A stretch of 64,000 nt of DNA from Rhodovulum euryhalinum. GTDB lineage: Bacteria; Pseudomonadota; Alphaproteobacteria; Rhodobacterales; Rhodobacteraceae. The notes beneath the pieces were generated by a model that searched no databases, was not told where the DNA came from, and worked only from the letters and a program-made list of their open reading frames with translations. The translations under genes were made by a program, and so were the position numbers. How positions within the stretch are numbered: position 1 is the stretch's first letter; each line of letters begins with the position of its first letter. Location of the stretch: positions 124,001 to 188,000 of the forward strand of contig NZ_SLWW01000003.1 of the NCBI RefSeq assembly GCF_004342445.1, read 5' to 3'. Shown here one piece after another: positions 46,605-56,027 of this stretch.

Positions 46605-47194
46605 TGCTGGGCCTGAGGCGCAAGGTCCGCATCGAGACCGAGCGGATGACCCTGCGCCCCCCCGCCCATTCCGACTGGCGCGACTGGGCGGCGTTGCGAT
46701 CGGCCAGCGCCGGGTTCCTGATCCCCTGGGAACCCGCCTGGGCGCCCGACCACCTGAGCCGCAAGGCCTTTACCAACCGCGTCTACTGGGCGCAGCGGGC
46801 GCTGGGCACGGGATCGGCTATTCCGCTGTTCCTGGTCCGCCGCGCCGACGATGTGCTGCTGGGCGCGATCACGCTGGACAACATCCGGCGCGGGCCGTCG
46901 CAATCGGGCACGCTCGGCTACTGGATCGGCCAGCCCTTCGCCCGCCAGGGCTATATGCGCGAGGCGATCGAGGCGCTGGTCCACCATGCCTTTACCCTGC
47001 GCGATCTCAGCCGGATCGAGGCCGCCTGCCTGCCTGAAAACGTGGCCTCGCGCGGGGTGCTGGAAAAGAGCGGCTTCAAGTACGAGGGCGTGGCGCAAAG
47101 CTATCTGCAGATCAACAACCGCTGGCGCAACCACGTGCTTTACGCCAACCTCCGCAGCGACCGGCGCGGGCGCACCGAGACAGGGCTGGCCTGA
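46604..47194 (+). CDS. GNAT N-acetyltransferase (RimJ/RimL-like)
   Basis: 196 residues. Acetyl-CoA motif region LGYWIGQPFARQGYMREAIEALVHHAF (motif A, with Q/R-x-x-G-x-G/A) and the C-terminal NVASRGVLEKSGFKYEG (motif B) are typical of ribosomal-protein or peptide N-terminal acetyltransferases. The start overlaps the M16 stop by one base (TGATG). Substrate unknown. It ends the thrC operon; no terminator is obvious, but the following 236 bases hold a structured leader. Confidence 0.87.
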   Translation: MLGLRRKVRIETERMTLRPPAHSDWRDWAALRSASAGFLIPWEPAWAPDHLSRKAFTNRVYWAQRALGTGSAIPLFLVRRADDVLLGAITLDNIRRGPSQSGTLGYWIGQPFARQGYMREAIEALVHHAFTLRDLSRIEAACLPENVASRGVLEKSGFKYEGVAQSYLQINNRWRNHVLYANLRSDRRGRTETGLA

Positions 47195-47289
47195 CCGGCA
47201 GCCTTCGCCGGATCGCTCCTTGGTTGCATTGCGATCACGATTTCACGTGAGAAGACCGAATTCTTTGGCGAGCCGGGAATTTCTGTTGC

Positions 47290-47420
47290 ACCGACTCAGG
47301 CGAAACCCTATGTGCCCCCGCACGGACGCCAACGCACGCGCCTCTGTCCCGGCCCCCGGGGTACGTAGCGACGGTAACGTCTCCCTTGGAACTGAGCGGT
47401 CATAGCTGGCCGGGTCTATT
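47290..47420 (+). promoter_or_regulatory. speF-type leader RNA upstream of ornithine decarboxylase
   Basis: Position and structure fit the alphaproteobacterial speF leader. CCCGGCC (47348-47354) pairs with GGCCGGG (47408-47414). A GACG-GTAA-CGTC tetraloop hairpin and other paired segments lie between, and the ribosome site GGAG (47421) follows directly. It probably tunes decarboxylase synthesis to polyamine or ornithine level. No covariance search could be run here. Confidence 0.55.
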
Positions 47421-47430
47421 GGAGATGACC

Positions 47431-48603
47431 ATGTACGCTACGCAAACCGACTTCGTCGGCCGATCCCCTGTCGCTGCGCCCTCCCGCGCCGAAACCTTCA
47501 TCCACGCGCATCGCTTCGAGCGGCCGACCCTGGTGCTTGACACCGAGGCGGTGGCCGAGCGCTATGCCGCGCTGTCCTCGGGGCTAGGCCGCGCGGCGAT
47601 CCACTATGCCGTCAAGGCCAACCCCGCGCCCCAGATCGTGGCGCGCCTCGCCGCGCTGGGGTCGGGCTTCGACGCCGCCTCGCGCGCCGAGATCGAGTTG
47701 TGCCTGGCCCAGGGCGCGGCGCCGTCGGCGATTTCCTTCGGCAACACGGTCAAGCGCGCCGCGGACATCGCCTTTGCGCATGAGGCGGGGATCACGCTGT
47801 TCGCGGCGGACGCCGAGGAAGAGATCGACAAGATCGCCGAACACGCCCCCGGCGCGCAGGTCTATATCCGCGTGCTGGTCACCGCGACCGAGGCCGACTG
47901 GCCGCTGTCGCGCAAGTTCGGCTGTGCGCCGGGCAAGGTGCAGCCGCTGCTGGCGCGCGCCCTTGCGGCGGGGTTGCGGCCGGTGGGCCTCTCGTTCCAT
48001 GTCGGCAGCCAGACGCGGGCGGCGCGGATGTGGCTGTCGGTGCTCGACGAGGTGGCAGGCGTCTGGCATGCCGCGCGCGGTGCCGGGTTCGATCTGGACC
48101 TGTTGAACATCGGCGGCGGCTTTCCGGCCTTCTACGGCGAGGAGGTCGAGGCGCCCGAAATCTATGCCGCGCAGGTGATGCGCCTTGTGACCGATCTGTT
48201 CGGGGCGGTGCCGCGCGTGATGGCGGAACCCGGCCGCGGCATGGTGGCCGAGGCGGGTGCGATCGCGGCCGAGGTGATGCTGGTCTCGCGCAAATGCGAC
48301 ACCGATGCCTATCGCTGGGTCTATCTCGACATCGGCAAGTTCTCGGGTCTGGCCGAGACCATGGACGAGGCGATCCGCTACCAGTTCGCGACCGACCGCG
48401 ACCACGAGGCGATGGGACCCTGCATCCTGGCCGGGCCGTCCTGCGACAGCGCCGATGTGCTGTATGAAAAGCGCCCCGTGCTGCTGCCGCTGGGGCTGAA
48501 GGCCGGGGACCGGGTCATCATCCGCAACGCGGGCGCCTATACGTCGAGCTATGCCTCGGTCGGCTTCAATGGCTTTCCGCCGCTCGATGTCGTGGTGATC
48601 TGA
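47431..48603 (+). CDS. ornithine/lysine decarboxylase, alanine-racemase fold
   Basis: PLP enzyme making putrescine (or cadaverine), 390 residues. The PLP lysine is Lys62 in [22 protein letters not shown] and EPGR bind phosphate and pyridine nitrogen. CDSADVLYE with Cys338 is the partner-subunit active-site segment. ATG 47431 is chosen because GGAG lies 6 bases upstream; ATG 47425 overlaps that spacer. The single gene sits behind a structured leader. Ornithine is favoured over lysine by the leader type, not by a specific residue. Confidence 0.92.
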   Translation: MYATQTDFVGRSPVAAPSRAETFIHAHRFERPTLVLDTEAVAERYAALSSGLGRAAIHYAVKANPAPQIVARLAALGSGFDAASRAEIELCLAQGAAPSAISFGNTVKRAADIAFAHEAGITLFAADAEEEIDKIAEHAPGAQVYIRVLVTATEADWPLSRKFGCAPGKVQPLLARALAAGLRPVGLSFHVGSQTRAARMWLSVLDEVAGVWHAARGAGFDLDLLNIGGGFPAFYGEEVEAPEIYAAQVMRLVTDLFGAVPRVMAEPGRGMVAEAGAIAAEVMLVSRKCDTDAYRWVYLDIGKFSGLAETMDEAIRYQFATDRDHEAMGPCILAGPSCDSADVLYEKRPVLLPLGLKAGDRVIIRNAGAYTSSYASVGFNGFPPLDVVVI

Positions 48604-48686
48604 CGGGGCAGCCGCGCCGCGCCGCGGCATTGCGGCGGGGCGCGCGCCGGGCTATCGCTGGGCGCGCAGCTACAGGATCCGCGCCC

Positions 48687-49835
48687 ATGACCCAGCCCAC
48701 CGACCCCGTCGCCCTGACCGCAGATCTGATCCGGTGCCCCTCGGTCACGCCCAGCGAGGCCGGCGCGCTTCGGCTGCTGGAAACCCGGCTGGCCGCGGCG
48801 GGATTCGAGTGCAGGCGGGTGGACCGGGGGGGTGTTGCCAACCTCTTTGCCCGCTGGGGGGGCAAGGGGCACCGCCGGACCTTCGGTTTCAACGGCCATA
48901 CCGACGTGGTGCCTGCGGGCGATACGGCGGCCTGGACCCATGACCCGTTCGGGGCCGAGTTGCGCGATGGCATCCTGTGGGGGCGTGGCGCGACCGACAT
49001 GAAATCGGGCGTTGCGGCTTTCGTCGCCGCCGCCATCGACTTCGTGACCCAAACGCCGCCCGATGGCGCGATCGTGCTGATGATTACCGGGGACGAGGAG
49101 GGCGATGCCACCGACGGCACGGTCGCTCTGCTGGACTGGGTGGCGACCGAGGGCGAGCACATGGATGTCTGCCTGGTGGGCGAGCCGACCTCGCGCGAAC
49201 GGCTGGGCGACATGATGAAGATCGGGCGGCGGGGGTCGATGACGGCGTGGTTTACGGCGCACGGTGTGCAGGGCCATTCGGCCTATCCGCAGCGCGCGCA
49301 GAACCCGATTCCGGCGCTGGCGCGGCTGATCGAGCGGCTCTCGGTCTATCCGCTGGACGAGGGCACGCGCCATTTCGATCCCTCGACGCTGGCGGTCACC
49401 ACCTTCGATACCGGCAATCCCGCGACAAACGTGATCCCGGGCATCTGCCGGGCGACCGTCAACATCCGTTTCAACGAGGCGCACGGATCCGACAGCCTGA
49501 CCGAGTGGCTGCGCGCCGAGGCTGACAAGGTGACCGACGAGACCGGCATCCGCTTCGACATGGAGGTGAAGGTCTCGGGCGAAAGCTTCCTGACGCCGCC
49601 GGGCGCCCTGTCCGATCTGGTGGCGGATGCGGTCGAGGCCGAAACCGGGCGTCGTCCCGAGCCGTCGACCTCGGGCGGCACATCGGACGCGCGCTTTGTC
49701 AAGGAGTTCTGCCCGGTGGTGGAATTCGGCCTTGTCGGCACGACCATGCACCAGGTGGACGAGCGGGTGGAGGCCGGCCAGATCGAGGCGCTGAAGCGCA
49801 TCTATACCCGCATCCTTGCCGCCTATTTCGCCTGA
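48687..49835 (+). CDS. dapE: succinyl-diaminopimelate desuccinylase
   Basis: Dinuclear zinc hydrolase of the lysine/meso-diaminopimelate pathway, supplying the peptidoglycan cross-linking residue. 382 residues. Metal and catalytic residues: His71 in NGHTDVVP, bridging Asp104 in GATDMKSG, Glu137/Glu138 in TGDEEGD, and a C-terminal His in [12 protein letters not shown] 48687; the 83-bp gap upstream is GC-rich with no clear promoter. Confidence 0.95.
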   Translation: MTQPTDPVALTADLIRCPSVTPSEAGALRLLETRLAAAGFECRRVDRGGVANLFARWGGKGHRRTFGFNGHTDVVPAGDTAAWTHDPFGAELRDGILWGRGATDMKSGVAAFVAAAIDFVTQTPPDGAIVLMITGDEEGDATDGTVALLDWVATEGEHMDVCLVGEPTSRERLGDMMKIGRRGSMTAWFTAHGVQGHSAYPQRAQNPIPALARLIERLSVYPLDEGTRHFDPSTLAVTTFDTGNPATNVIPGICRATVNIRFNEAHGSDSLTEWLRAEADKVTDETGIRFDMEVKVSGESFLTPPGALSDLVADAVEAETGRRPEPSTSGGTSDARFVKEFCPVVEFGLVGTTMHQVDERVEAGQIEALKRIYTRILAAYFA

Positions 49836-49889
49836 TCCGGCCCCGCTTTCCGGCTGACGGAGGCGGGCGCGCATGCTACCTCTGACCGC

Positions 49890-52145
49890 ATGAGCCAGAT
49901 CCCTTCCAAGACCCAGATCCTCGACTGGATCGCCGCGCATCCCGGCGAGACCTCGAAGCGCGACATTGCCAAGGCGTTCGGCATCAAGGGCGCCGACCGG
50001 ATCGACCTCAAGCGCGTGCTCAAGGAACTGGAGGACGAGGGCCACCTGGAAAAGCGGCGCAAGACCTACCGCGACGCCGACCGGTTGCCGCCGGTGAGTG
50101 TGTTGCAGGTGCTGGCGCCGAACCGTGATGGCGATCTGTTCGCCAGACCGCTGGAATGGCATGGCGAGGGGCCCGAGCCGCGCGTGCTGTTCATCGCGCG
50201 CAAGTCGGAACCCGCGCTGGGCGAGGGCGACCGCATCCTCGCCCGCCTGCAGGAGGTGCGCGGCGAGGATCACCAGTACGAAGCGCGGCTGATCCGCAAG
50301 ATCGGCGCCAACCCGAAACGGGTTCTCGGCATCTTCCGCAAGGGCGCCGAGGGCGGGCGGATCGTGCCGATCGACAAGGGCGCGGACCTCGAATGGATGG
50401 TGGCGCGCGACGCGACCCACGGGGCGAAGGACGGCGAACTGGTCGAGGCCGAGCAGATCGGCCCGCGCGCCCGGATGGGTCTGCCGCGGGCGCGGGTGGT
50501 GGACCGGCTGGGCGATCCCACCGCGCCCAGGGCCGTCAGCCTGATCGCGATCCACCAGCACGGCATCCCCGACGAGTTTCCCGACGACGCCATCTTCGAG
50601 GCCGACCGCGCGAAACCCGCGGGCCTGGGCAGCCGCGAGGATCTGCGCCACCTGCCGCTGGTCACCATCGACCCGCCCGACGCGCGCGACCGCGACGACG
50701 CGGTGCTGGCGATGCCCGACGACGACCCCAGGAACGAGGGCGGGCATATCCTGTGGGTCGCCATCGCCGACGTGGCGCATTACGTGACGCCCGGCTCGGC
50801 GCTCGACCGCGAGGCGCGCAGGCGCGGCAATTCCACCTATTTCCCCGACCGGGTGGTGCCGATGCTGCCCGACCGGCTGTCGGGCGATCTGTGTTCGCTG
50901 CACGAGGGCGTGCCGAGGGCCTGCATCGCGGTCGCGATGAAGATCGACGCCCATGGCACCAAGCTGTCGCACCGCTTTACCCGCGGGCTGATGGCGTCGG
51001 CCGGCGCGCTGAGCTATGCCGAGGTGCAGGAAGCGCAGGACGGCCGGCCGAGCGAAAAGACCGCGGCGCTGATGGGTGACGTGATCACCCCGCTTTACGC
51101 GGCCTACGCGGCGCTGACCCGGGCGCGGGCGGCGCGCCAGCCGCTGGACCTGGACCTGCCGGAACGGAGGATCGAGCTGTCCGAGGACGGCCACGTCACC
51201 TCGGTGAAATTCCGCGACCGGCTGGACGCGCACAGGCTGATCGAGGAGTTCATGGTGCTGGCCAATGTCGCCGCCGCCGAGGAACTGACCCGCCTGCGCC
51301 GCCCGCTGATCTTTCGCGTGCACGAGGAACCGAGCCCCGAGAAGCTGGATGCGCTGCGCGAGGTGGCGGCAGCCTCGGGCTTCACGCTGGCCAAGGGGCA
51401 GGTGCTGCAGACCCGCCACCTGAACGACCTGCTGGATCAGGCGATGGGCACCGAGTTTTCCGAACTCATCAACCTGTCCACTCTGCGCTCGATGACGCAA
51501 GCCTATTACACGCCGGAACATTTCGGCCATTTCGGGCTGGCGCTGCGATCCTATGCGCATTTCACCTCGCCGATCCGGCGCTATGCCGACCTGATCGTGC
51601 ACCGCGCGCTGATCACCGCCCACGGCTGGGGCAAGGACGGCCTGTCGCCCGACGACATCGACACGCTGGAGGCCACGGCCCAGCACATCAGCGAGACCGA
51701 GCGCCGCTCGATGGATGCCGAGCGTGACACCACCGACCGTTACCTCGCCGCCTACCTGTCGGAACGGGTGGGCAACGAGTTCACGGGGCGCGTGTCGGGG
51801 ATCGCGCGGTTCGGGGTGTTCGTGAAGCTGGACGAGACCGGCGCCGACGGCCTGATCCCGATCCGCGAGCTGGGGCAGGAGTATTTCCACCACGACCGCG
51901 AGGCGCAGACCCTGATGGGCGCCGATACCGGCCTGACCATCGGCATCGGCCAGCGGGTCACCGTGCGGCTGTCCGAAGCGGTGCCGGTGACCGGGGGCCT
52001 GACGCTGGACCTGTTGTCGATCGAGGGCAAGGCGATCGGGGCGGGCCCGCGCAAGATGCGCGGCAAGGCCCCGCAGCGGAACCTTGGCCGGTCCAGGGCC
52101 AAGGCCGCCAAGGTCGGGCGCAAGACGACACGCAAACGCCGCTAG
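49890..52145 (+). CDS. rnr: ribonuclease R
   Basis: Processive 3'-to-5' exoribonuclease that unwinds structured RNA. 751 residues. An N-terminal winged helix (1-75; RDIAKAFGIKGADRIDL) and a cold-shock domain precede the RNB catalytic domain (about 250-590) with TIDPPDARDRDDAV, the acidic metal cluster, and FTSPIRRYADLIVHRAL. An S1 domain is at about 635-715. The tail is Lys/Arg-rich (GRSRAKAAKVGRKTTRKRR). ATG 49890. A short gap to dapE allows cotranscription. Confidence 0.96.
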   Translation: MSQIPSKTQILDWIAAHPGETSKRDIAKAFGIKGADRIDLKRVLKELEDEGHLEKRRKTYRDADRLPPVSVLQVLAPNRDGDLFARPLEWHGEGPEPRVLFIARKSEPALGEGDRILARLQEVRGEDHQYEARLIRKIGANPKRVLGIFRKGAEGGRIVPIDKGADLEWMVARDATHGAKDGELVEAEQIGPRARMGLPRARVVDRLGDPTAPRAVSLIAIHQHGIPDEFPDDAIFEADRAKPAGLGSREDLRHLPLVTIDPPDARDRDDAVLAMPDDDPRNEGGHILWVAIADVAHYVTPGSALDREARRRGNSTYFPDRVVPMLPDRLSGDLCSLHEGVPRACIAVAMKIDAHGTKLSHRFTRGLMASAGALSYAEVQEAQDGRPSEKTAALMGDVITPLYAAYAALTRARAARQPLDLDLPERRIELSEDGHVTSVKFRDRLDAHRLIEEFMVLANVAAAEELTRLRRPLIFRVHEEPSPEKLDALREVAAASGFTLAKGQVLQTRHLNDLLDQAMGTEFSELINLSTLRSMTQAYYTPEHFGHFGLALRSYAHFTSPIRRYADLIVHRALITAHGWGKDGLSPDDIDTLEATAQHISETERRSMDAERDTTDRYLAAYLSERVGNEFTGRVSGIARFGVFVKLDETGADGLIPIRELGQEYFHHDREAQTLMGADTGLTIGIGQRVTVRLSEAVPVTGGLTLDLLSIEGKAIGAGPRKMRGKAPQRNLGRSRAKAAKVGRKTTRKRR

Positions 52146-52177
52146 GCGGAAACCGGCGGGAAACGGGGATTGGGCGC

Positions 52178-52206
52178 TTTGCGATCCCGGCGCAGAACGC
52201 TACACT
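52178..52206 (+). promoter_or_regulatory. candidate promoter of the lytic transglycosylase gene
   Basis: TTTGCG and TACACT are separated by 17 bases, 29 bases before the ATG at 52235. The ftsW upstream region carries the same GCTACACT -10. Pattern match only. Confidence 0.35.
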
Positions 52207-52234
52207 CGTGCCAAAGCCGGAAAGGTACGAGCAG

Positions 52235-53521
52235 ATGATTTCCAGACCCGCCAGCGCGGGGGCCGCCATGGCCCTTGCAGCCATTATAGCCAGTGTCGCG
52301 CCGCTGCAGGGGGCCGAGGTTCTTGAAAAATCGCCCCGTCCGGCGCCGCGGCCGGCAACCGGGATGGAGGCGCCCTTGAACGCCCTCCAGGTCTCGACCG
52401 CGAACCAGGGGTTCCAGCGCTGGATCGAGGACTTTCGCTCCCGCGCGCTGTCGCACGGCATCGCGGCCGGGGTCTTCGACACGGCCTTTCAGGGAGTGCG
52501 CTACAACGCCGACGTGATCGAGCGCGACCGCAACCAGTCGGAATTCACCAAGACGATCTGGGACTATCTCGACAGCGCGGCGTCCGAAACGCGGATCGGG
52601 AACGGGCGCGAGGCGCTGACGCGCCATCGCGGCCTGCTGGACCGGATCGAGGCGCGCTATGGCGTCGACAAGGAGGTCGTGGTCGCAATCTGGGGGCTGG
52701 AAAGCGCCTATGGCGAATATCGCGGCAGGACCCCGATCGTCGAGGCGCTGGCGACGCTGGCCTATGACGGGCGCCGCGGCGCCTTCTTCGAGGACCAGCT
52801 GATCGCGGCGCTGAAAATCGTGCAGTCGGGCGACACGGATGCGCGGCACATGACCGGCAGCTGGGCGGGTGCGATGGGGCACACGCAGTTCATCCCGACC
52901 TCGTACCTGGCCTATGCGGTCGATTTCACCGGCGACGGGCGGCGCGACATCTGGAGCGACGACCCGGCGGATGCGCTGGCCTCGACCGCGGCCTATCTGG
53001 CGCGGTTCGGCTGGAAGACCGGCCAGCCCTGGGGCGTCGAGGTGCAGCTCCCGCGCGCGTTCGATCACCGGCTGGCGGATCGAGGCGTGATGCGGATGCC
53101 CTCGGACTGGGCGGCGCTGGGCGTGCGCGACATGGATGGCCGTCCAGTGCCCGATCACGGCCGCGCCTCGATCCTGCTGCCCGCGGGGGCCCGCGGGGCG
53201 GCCTTCATGATCTTCGACAATTTCGCCGTGATCGAGCGCTACAACACGGCGGATGCCTATGTGATCGGGGTCGGCCACCTGTCGGATCGCATCAGGGGCG
53301 GCGGGCCAATCCGTGCCTCCTGGCCGCGGGGCGACCGGGCGCTGTTGTTTGCCGAGCGCAAGGAAATGCAGGAACGGCTGACGCATGCGGGATTCGACAC
53401 CCGGGGCGTCGATGGCAAGATCGGGCCGAATACCATCGCCGCGGTGCGTGCGTTCCAGCGTTCGGTAGGCATGATCCCGGACGGCTATGCAAGCCTGGAG
53501 ATCCTCAGGCGCCTGAGATAG
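52235..53521 (+). CDS. lytic murein transglycosylase (MltB/GH103) with peptidoglycan-binding domain
   Basis: Cleaves glycan strands to 1,6-anhydromuropeptides in the periplasm. 428 residues. Signal peptide about 1-28, without a lipobox Cys, so soluble. The GH103 domain (about 60-345) holds the catalytic Glu in IWGLESAYGEYRG and MTGSWAGAMGHTQFIPTSY. A PG_binding_1 domain lies at about 360-428 (TRGVDGKIGPNTIAAVRAFQ). ATG 52235 gives a good signal peptide; GTG 52208 is an alternative. It lies near the dcw genes but is separated by 1.3 kb of non-coding DNA. Confidence 0.93.
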   Translation: MISRPASAGAAMALAAIIASVAPLQGAEVLEKSPRPAPRPATGMEAPLNALQVSTANQGFQRWIEDFRSRALSHGIAAGVFDTAFQGVRYNADVIERDRNQSEFTKTIWDYLDSAASETRIGNGREALTRHRGLLDRIEARYGVDKEVVVAIWGLESAYGEYRGRTPIVEALATLAYDGRRGAFFEDQLIAALKIVQSGDTDARHMTGSWAGAMGHTQFIPTSYLAYAVDFTGDGRRDIWSDDPADALASTAAYLARFGWKTGQPWGVEVQLPRAFDHRLADRGVMRMPSDWAALGVRDMDGRPVPDHGRASILLPAGARGAAFMIFDNFAVIERYNTADAYVIGVGHLSDRIRGGGPIRASWPRGDRALLFAERKEMQERLTHAGFDTRGVDGKIGPNTIAAVRAFQRSVGMIPDGYASLEILRRLR

Positions 53522-53547
53522 CTTGCGCGGCATGGGCGTCGGCTGCC

Positions 53548-53737
53548 TTCGGCGAGGATATTTCGGGCCAGAAGAAGGACAAGCGGACCCCCTGTCCGGG
53601 CCTTCCTGGGGGAAGGGGGGACAGGGGGCCTTCTCCTGGCGCGGTCATCGGCGTCCCCGCCTGTACCGCTCCGTCAGGGTGACGCATCGAGGTTAATGGT
53701 CCGTTGCTTCTTCTGGCTTCAAGTATCCCCGCCGGAG
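53548..53737 (-). repeat. intergenic module, copy 2
   Basis: Minus-strand orientation of the same design as 16455-16674. Flanks at 53705-53737 and 53548-53579 are inverted copies of a GGCGGGGATACTTGAAG- / GGCGAGGATATTTCGG-type motif ending CCAGAAGAAG. The 41-nt core is at 53629-53669. Next comes the composite hairpin 53588-53628 (CCCCCTGTCC/GGACAGGGGG around CCTTCC/GGAAGG). TTAACC stands upstream of the core where copy 1 has its GTTAACGTTAAC palindrome. The ATG-ACC-GC of the core opens a frame without an early stop here. Confidence 0.6.
53588..53628. terminator. composite GC hairpin after the transglycosylase gene
   Basis: The outer stem is 10 perfect pairs (53588-53597/53619-53628) and the inner stem 6 pairs (53601-53606/53611-53616) with loop TGGG. 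It may end transcripts from either side. It is also the hairpin of module copy 2. Confidence 0.5.
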
Positions 53738-53889
53738 GCAGCGGGCCTCATGGCACCGCGCCGGGGGTGGGCGGTGGTGCGGCGGGACAGGCCGGGCGCC
53801 GCGAAGGCATCCGCCTTTGCCTGCCCCCCGATCGGCGCGGGGCTGGCTCGCGCGCATCGCGCGGGCAGATATGGCCGGGGCGGCGCTTG

Positions 53890-54470
53890 AACAAGGCCGA
53901 GGCGTGAGCCAGCCGCGCGAACGGGCCGCTTGGCTTTCGGGCAAGTCCTGGATTTCCGTTGTCAGATCCGGCGTGCGGCCCAGGCGCAGGCCGGCGGGGT
54001 CAAGGCCGATCTCGGCGAGGCGGTGGTCCTCGATCCGGCCCAAGCCCCAGCCCCCGGCGTGGCTGGACATTGCCGCCAGCATATCCGCGGAAAGGCCCAT
54101 GGTACGGCCCGCCTCGCGCAGCGCACGCTTGCCGCGACATCGGATGAATTTGGCGCAACGCCCGGCGCGGCGGCGGCAGCAACGGTTGGAGATCTACTGG
54201 ATTCCCCCCTCGCGGCGCTTGCGCCCGAAATCGACGTCGATATCGGGAGGGGGGCTCGCCGCGGGCCTCGGAGACGAAGCGATCGAAGATCATGGCGCGG
54301 GGGCGGCCCTGATGATGCCGGGGCAGCAGCAGAGCGCCGAATTCGGTGCAGCGCCGCGGCCCCGGAAGAGGATGCCGCGGGCGCGCGGAGACATGGGAGC
54401 CTTTGGCGGACGGAGCGGGACTTCGAGACCATCACCTCATTTGAGGCAGTCGTCGTGCGTGATCGTGCAG
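53890..54470 (-). pseudogene. dnaE2: dnaE2/imuC (error-prone DNA polymerase III alpha) remnant
   Basis: Minus-strand translation gives consecutive DnaE2 segments in different frames: RARGILFRGRGAAPNSALCC (like FARSRGILCQGRGSAANS), then MIFDRFVSEARGEPP, then PDIDVDFGRKRREGGIQ-stop-I, then CRGKRALREAGRTMGLSADM and HRLAEIGLDPAGL. The order matches the catalytic core of DnaE2 including the PDIDVDF metal motif. At least two frameshifts and one in-frame TAG interrupt it. Both ends are missing. DnaE2 rather than DnaE1 is supported by the RREEVIQ-like and ALREVGKAMGLSED-like stretches. Confidence 0.75.
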
Positions 54471-54774
54471 GCTTCCCTTGCCGCCGGACGTTTGCCGATT
54501 GACTGCGTCCGGCAGAGCCGCCCCCGGACGGTTCGGGTGAGCCCATCGGTCAGCTCCAGCCGAGTGGCGGGGATCAAGACGCGGGGCGGGGTGCGGCTTC
54601 GGGCGGGTTTGTGCGGCGACGGAAGGTCGGATCGGCCCCGGTGCGACGGGTGGTGCGTTGGCAGATCCTGCCCGGGCGGATGCGCGCGCGATCCGCGGTC
54701 AAACGAGGGCGCGGCGCCGAGCGTGGCTTCGGCCATCGGCCATCGCGGGCGGCGGCGCGGTAACCTTTCCAGAC

Positions 54775-54803
54775 TGGCGTCAGGCCCGCTTTGGCGCTAC
54801 ACT
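54775..54803 (+). promoter_or_regulatory. ftsW: candidate ftsW promoter
   Basis: TGGCGT and TACACT (within GCGCTACACT) are 17 bases apart, ending 55 bases before the ftsW ATG. It would be needed because the usual upstream dcw genes are absent. Pattern match only. Confidence 0.4.
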
Positions 54804-54857
54804 TCCTTTCAGACCCGGAAAACGGGCAAGGGCAGAGGCAATCGAGGCAGTGCGCCC

Positions 54858-56027
54858 ATGACGGAAATGGTCTACGGGACCGCGCCGATCCGCGCGGGCG
54901 AGCCGGTCTTGCCGCGCTGGTGGCGGACGGTCGACAAATGGGCGATGTCCTGCATCCTGATGCTGTTCGGGGTGGGGTTGCTGCTGGGGCTGGCCGCCTC
55001 GCCGCCGCTGGCCGCCAAGAACGGGTTCGATGCCTTCCACTATGTCGAGCGGCAGGTGGTGTTCGGCACGATGGCGCTGGCCACCATGCTGGTGTTCTCG
55101 ATGATGTCGCCCGACCTCGTGCGCCGGCTGGGGGTTCTGGGCTTCTTCGCGGCCTTTGCGGCGCTGGCGCTTCTGCCGGTTTTCGGGACCGATTTCGGCA
55201 AGGGCGCGGTCAGGTGGTATTCGCTGGGATTCGCCAGCGTGCAGCCCTCGGAATTCCTCAAGCCCGGCTTCATCGTGCTGGCCGCCTGGATGATGGCGGC
55301 CGCGCAGGAACTGAACGGGCCACCGGGGCGGGCGATGTCGCTGGGGGTGGCGCTGACGGTTGTGCTGTTTCTCGCGTTCCAGCCGGATTTCGGGCAGGCG
55401 GCGCTGATCCTGTTCGCCTGGGGCGTGATGTATTTCGTGGCGGGCGCACCGTTCCTGCTGCTGGTCGGCATGGCGGGTGCGGTCGTGGCCGGGGGGACGC
55501 TCGCCTACGAACATTCCGAGCATTTCGCCCGGCGGATCGACGGCTTCCTGACCCCCGAGATCGACCCGCGCACGCAGCTTGGCTATGCGGTGAACGCGAT
55601 CCAGGAGGGCGGCTTCTTCGGCGTCGGTGTCGGCGAAGGCCAGGTGAAATGGTCGCTGCCCGATGCGCATACCGATTTCATCATCGCGGTGGCCGCCGAG
55701 GAATACGGCCTTGTGCTGGTCGCGGCCATCATCCTGCTTTACGCGGTGATCGTCATCCGCTCGCTGTTCCGGCTGCTGCGCGAGCGCGACACCTTCATCC
55801 GGCTGGCCGGCACCGGTCTGGCCTGCACCTTTGCCGTTCAGGCACTGATCAACATGGGCGTCGCAGTGAAACTCCTGCCCGCCAAGGGCATGACGCTGCC
55901 CTTCGTCAGCTATGGCGGCTCGTCGCTGATCGCGGGGGGGATCACCGTGGGGATGCTGCTGGCGCTGACCCGAACCCGGCCGCAGGGCGAGATCGGCGAC
56001 ATCCTGCGCCTTCGGGGGCGGGCATGA
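54858..56027 (+). CDS. ftsW: septal peptidoglycan glycosyltransferase FtsW
   Basis: SEDS-family polymerase, 389 residues, about ten membrane helices, building septal glycan from lipid II with FtsI. Signatures: [20 protein letters not shown] (about 116-135, SEDS catalytic loop entry), FQPDFGQAA with the essential Asp, [17 protein letters not shown] and [15 protein letters not shown] near the C-terminus. ATG 54858 follows a weak ribosome site. Its stop overlaps murG as ATGA. The open frame extends upstream through the non-coding region, but that part has no FtsW homology. Confidence 0.95.
   Translation: MTEMVYGTAPIRAGEPVLPRWWRTVDKWAMSCILMLFGVGLLLGLAASPPLAAKNGFDAFHYVERQVVFGTMALATMLVFSMMSPDLVRRLGVLGFFAAFAALALLPVFGTDFGKGAVRWYSLGFASVQPSEFLKPGFIVLAAWMMAAAQELNGPPGRAMSLGVALTVVLFLAFQPDFGQAALILFAWGVMYFVAGAPFLLLVGMAGAVVAGGTLAYEHSEHFARRIDGFLTPEIDPRTQLGYAVNAIQEGGFFGVGVGEGQVKWSLPDAHTDFIIAVAAEEYGLVLVAAIILLYAVIVIRSLFRLLRERDTFIRLAGTGLACTFAVQALINMGVAVKLLPAKGMTLPFVSYGGSSLIAGGITVGMLLALTRTRPQGEIGDILRLRGRA

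Larger units (their letters stand above)
53522..54857. other. 1.3-kb non-coding/decayed region between the transglycosylase gene and ftsW
   Basis: Contains the second copy of the inverted-flank module (53548-53737), a dnaE2 remnant on the minus strand (about 53890-54470) and the ftsW promoter region. 53738-53889 and 54480-54770 show nothing I can name. In the complete dcw order murD or mraY often precedes ftsW; neither is here. Confidence 0.7.

Noticed and set aside
48549-51893. 1114-codon antisense frame across dapE and rnr
   Set aside because: Composition is His/Arg/Gly-rich shadow translation of two well-supported genes on the plus strand.
53817-54857. N-terminal extension of ftsW by about 347 residues
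   Set aside because: The extension runs through the dnaE2 remnant and a promoter-like region and is unlike any FtsW. The ATG at 54858 gives the normal length.
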